Source: Pseudomonadota bacterium (GTDB taxonomy: Bacteria > Pseudomonadota > Gammaproteobacteria > Xanthomonadales > Xanthomonadaceae). From it: a stretch of DNA of 6,331 bases. The first letter of the stretch is position 1. Each line of letters opens with the position of its first letter. Positions 4,233-6,331 of the stretch are shown in pieces. The position numbers and the translations under genes are program-made. The stretch is from positions 1-6,331 of the forward strand of contig JAFAEU010000076.1 of NCBI GenBank assembly GCA_023423855.1, written 5' to 3'. The notes under the pieces were generated by a model. The model saw nothing but the letters and a program-made list of their open reading frames with translations. It did no database searches and was not told the origin of the DNA.

Positions 4233-6209
4233 GTGTTCCTGCCGCTGGTGTTCGTCGAGGGCATCGCCGGCCAGCTGTTCCGCGACCAGGCGCTGACGGT
4301 GGCCATCGCCATCGCGGTGTCGCTGGTGGTGTCGATGACGCTGATCCCGATGCTCAGCGCGCTCAAGGGCCGGCCGCCGCTGGCGTTCCCGGAAGAGGAA
4401 CCGCACCCGCAGTGGCGTCCGGACAGCCGCTGGAAGAAGCCCGTGGCGGCGACCGGACGCGGCCTCGGCGCGGGCATCCGCGGTGCGTTCTTCGGTGCCG
4501 CCTGGCTGGTCGTGCGCCTGTGGCGCGGACTGGTCGCGGTCGTCGGTCCGGTGATGCGCAAGGCCAGCGACCTGGCGATGGCGCCCTACGGTCGCGCCGA
4601 GGCCGGCTACCTGCGGATCCTGCCCGCGGCGCTGGCCAGGCCGTGGCCCGTGCTCGGCGGCGCGACGCTGGCCTTCGCGCTGACCCTGGCGGTGCTGCCG
4701 TTCCTGGGCGTCGACCTGATCCCGCAGCTGGCGCAGGACCGCTTCGAGATGACCGCCAAGCTGCCGCCGGGCACGCCGCTGGCGCAGACCGACGCGTTGA
4801 TCCGCGAGGTGCAGCGCAAGCACGCGGACGAGGACGGCGTGCGCCTGCTGTATGGCGTCTCCGGCACCGGCACGCGGCTCGACGCCAGCCCGACCGAGAG
4901 CGGCGAGAACATCGGCAAGCTGTCGGTGGTGATGACCGACACCTCGCACGAGCAGCGCCTGACCGACACCCTGCGCCGGTCCCTGCAGGCGTATCCGTCG
5001 GCGCAGGTGGACTTCGCGCGGCCGGAGCTGTTCTCGCTGTCGCCGCCGCTGGAGATCGAGATCGAGGGCAACGACCTGGAGGCGATCCGCGTCGCCGGCA
5101 TCAAGCTCGCCGGCATGCTGCGCGGCAATCCGCACTACGCCGACGTGAAGTCGACGGTGGAGCAGGGCTTCCCGGAGATCCAGGTGGTGTTCGACCAGGA
5201 CCGCGCCGCGGCACTGGGCCTGACCACGCGCCAGATCGCCGACGCCGTGGTCAACAAGGTGCGCGGCAGCGTGGCGACGCGCTACAGCTTCCGCGACCGC
5301 AAGATCGACGTGCTGGTGCGGGTGCAGGAATCCGAGCGTTCGTCGGTCGACGACATCCGCCGCCTGATCGTGAACCCGACCGGCGCCACCCCGGTGGAAC
5401 TGGCCTCGGTGGCGGACGTGGTCTCGACCACGGGGCCGAGCGAGATCCACCGCGCCGACCAGCGCCGCGTGGCGATCGTCTCGGCCAACCTGCGCGACGT
5501 CGACCTCGGCACCGCGATCGCCGAGGTGCAGAAGATGGTGGCCGACAACCCGCTGGGCACCGAGATCGACGTGCGCATGGGCGGCCAGGGCGAGGAACTG
5601 GACCAGTCGATCCGCTCGCTGCTGTTCGCCTTCGCCCTGGCGGTGTTCCTCGTCTACCTGGTGATGGCCTCGCAGTTCGAGTCGCTGCTGCATCCCTTCG
5701 TCATCCTGTTCACCATCCCGCTGGCGCTGGTCGGCGCGGTCGCCGCGCTGATGCTGACGCGCTCGCCGATCTCGGTGGTGGTGTTCATCGGCCTGATCCT
5801 GCTGGTCGGCCTGGTGGTGAAGAACGCGATCATCCTGATCGACAAGGTCAACCAGCTGCGCGAGGAGGGCGTGCCCAGGCGCGAGGCGCTGGTCGAGGGC
5901 GCGCGCTCGCGCCTGCGCCCGATCATGATGACCACGCTGTGCGCGGTGTTCGGCTTCCTGCCGCTGGCGCTGGCCTTCGGCGAGGGCGCCGAGGTGCGCT
6001 CGCCGATGGCGATCACGGTGATCGGCGGCCTGCTGGTCTCGACCCTGCTGACTCTGCTGGTGATCCCGGTCGTGTACGACCTGCTGGACCGCAAGCCGGA
6101 CGAGTTCTACGCCGAACGCGGCCGCCGCGCGCGCAACACCGCCGCGCAGGTGGCGCAGGTGCTGGCGCACGAGCACGATGCGCTCGGCGGCGCGGTCGCG
6201 AAGGACTGA
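4233..6209 (+). CDS. C-terminal fragment of the RND permease (TM5-TM12), displaced frame
   Basis: The rest of the pump in the -1 frame, 658 residues counted from the first in-frame GTG at 4233. That GTG is really an internal Val of TM5 and has no ribosome-binding site, so independent translation is doubtful. It holds TM5-6 (about 1-43), a long cytoplasmic loop (44-135) that includes an extra hydrophobic stretch (84-107), TM7 (138-160), the second porter/docking region (161-458), TM8-10 (461-537) with the proton-relay Lys530 in GLVVKNA, TM11 (562-584) with RPIMMTT, TM12 (592-615) and a 40-residue basic/Ala tail. It is best read as one gene with the fragment before it. Confidence 0.72.
   Translation: MFLPLVFVEGIAGQLFRDQALTVAIAIAVSLVVSMTLIPMLSALKGRPPLAFPEEEPHPQWRPDSRWKKPVAATGRGLGAGIRGAFFGAAWLVVRLWRGLVAVVGPVMRKASDLAMAPYGRAEAGYLRILPAALARPWPVLGGATLAFALTLAVLPFLGVDLIPQLAQDRFEMTAKLPPGTPLAQTDALIREVQRKHADEDGVRLLYGVSGTGTRLDASPTESGENIGKLSVVMTDTSHEQRLTDTLRRSLQAYPSAQVDFARPELFSLSPPLEIEIEGNDLEAIRVAGIKLAGMLRGNPHYADVKSTVEQGFPEIQVVFDQDRAAALGLTTRQIADAVVNKVRGSVATRYSFRDRKIDVLVRVQESERSSVDDIRRLIVNPTGATPVELASVADVVSTTGPSEIHRADQRRVAIVSANLRDVDLGTAIAEVQKMVADNPLGTEIDVRMGGQGEELDQSIRSLLFAFALAVFLVYLVMASQFESLLHPFVILFTIPLALVGAVAALMLTRSPISVVVFIGLILLVGLVVKNAIILIDKVNQLREEGVPRREALVEGARSRLRPIMMTTLCAVFGFLPLALAFGEGAEVRSPMAITVIGGLLVSTLLTLLVIPVVYDLLDRKPDEFYAERGRRARNTAAQVAQVLAHEHDALGGAVAKD
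6201..6205 (+). promoter_or_regulatory. Ribosome-binding site of the second RND permease
   Basis: AAGGA lies 7 nt before the ATG at 6213 and inside the end of the first permease gene. It is the best Shine-Dalgarno in the efflux operon and fixes the start of the second permease. Confidence 0.65.
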
Positions 6210-6212
6210 CGG

Positions 6213-6331
6213 ATGAACATCACCGAGCTGTCCATCCGCCGGCCGGTCACCACGATCATGCTGTTCGTGTCGATGGTGGCGATCGGCCTGATCGCCTCGT
6301 TCCGGCTGCCGCTGGAGGCCGAGCCGGAGGC
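6213..6331 (+). CDS. Second RND efflux permease, N-terminal end only (3' partial)
   Basis: Thirty-nine codons are visible before the window ends. The peptide starts MNITELSIRRPVTTIML and continues through a hydrophobic TM1 (about residues 14-30) to FRLPLEAEPEA, the classic N-terminus of an AcrB/HAE-family pump (cytoplasmic amphipathic helix with an RRPV motif, TM1, then an LP-x-x-x-x-P motif). It begins 3 bp after the stop of the first permease and has a strong AAGGA ribosome-binding site, so it is the third gene of the same operon. Two different permeases in a row behind one adaptor is the MdtBC/MuxBC arrangement, in which both are needed; whether that holds here is inference. If the first permease is truly broken, this one would be the only intact pump of the operon. 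Confidence 0.85.
   Translation, partial: MNITELSIRRPVTTIMLFVSMVAIGLIASFRLPLEAEPE

Larger units (their letters stand above)
2731..6209 (+). pseudogene. RND efflux permease (AcrB/HAE family), frameshifted at 4209/4210
   Basis: An inner-membrane proton-driven efflux pump gene interrupted by one apparent missing base. The first frame runs from ATG 2731 to TGA 4219-4221. After MAVV (to base 4209) it reads PRP-stop, whereas the -1 frame continues with the family-typical ASTLTTIAVFLPLVF and stays open to TGA 6207-6209. Adding one G gives GTG-GCC-TCG and a protein of about 1159 residues, longer than the usual 1020-1080. TM1 is near residues 25-44, followed by the first porter/docking region, TM2-4 (393-464) with the proton-relay pair D458/D459 in GLVVDDS, TM5-6, a long cytoplasmic loop, TM7, the second porter region, and TM8-12 with the relay Lys (GLVVKNA, about residue 1031 of the restored protein) and Thr (RPIMMTT). 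All relay residues are present, so no other decay is seen. It is coupled to the adaptor by TGATG. Either a recent inactivating mutation or a sequence error explains it. Confidence 0.85.

Noticed and set aside
3756..6176. Very long open frame (806 residues) on the minus strand opposite the permease
   Set aside because: It is rich in His, Arg, Gln, Asp and Ala with no domain, as expected for the shadow of a GC-rich gene. Its composition changes at the frameshift site of the real gene, showing it only mirrors the sense coding phase.

Overview
The window is very GC-rich, densely coded DNA from a Gram-negative bacterium. High GC, lipoprotein and Sec signal peptides, periplasmic c-type cytochromes and a tripartite RND efflux operon all fit a gammaproteobacterium of the Xanthomonadaceae/Lysobacteraceae type (Lysobacter, Luteimonas or relatives). 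That placement is an inference from style; no ribosomal or marker gene is present.

Layout. (1) 1-264, plus strand: the 3' end of an unrecognised gene that begins outside the window. (2) 265-446: a gene-free convergent junction with a perfect 26-bp inverted repeat (286-362, REP/MITE-like) and a bidirectional rho-independent terminator (about 401-424). (3) 447-1288, minus strand: two homologous single-heme class I cytochromes c. The upstream one is a secreted periplasmic protein and the downstream one a lipoprotein. They overlap by ATGA and share a strong sigma70-like promoter (TTAACA-17 bp-TATACT). (4) 1289-1600: a divergent regulatory region. (5) 1601-6331, plus strand: an RND efflux operon consisting of a lipoprotein membrane fusion protein, a first RND permease coupled by a TGATG overlap, and 3 bp later the start of a second RND permease that runs off the window.

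How they work together. The adaptor and the two adjacent inner-membrane permeases look like a MdtABC/MuxABC-style drug or metabolite exporter, in which two permeases may assemble as a heterotrimer. No outer-membrane channel gene is visible. The cytochrome pair is a separate electron-transfer unit that merely shares the divergent intergenic region.

The main anomaly is in the first permease. One G appears to be missing at 4209/4210, just after transmembrane segment 4, in a highly conserved stretch. It splits an otherwise intact protein of about 1159 residues into a 496-residue N-terminal part and a C-terminal part in the -1 frame. As written the gene is broken; a sequencing or assembly error is a serious alternative. 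I see no CRISPR array, tRNA, rRNA, transposase or phage gene, and no clear novel defence or other system.
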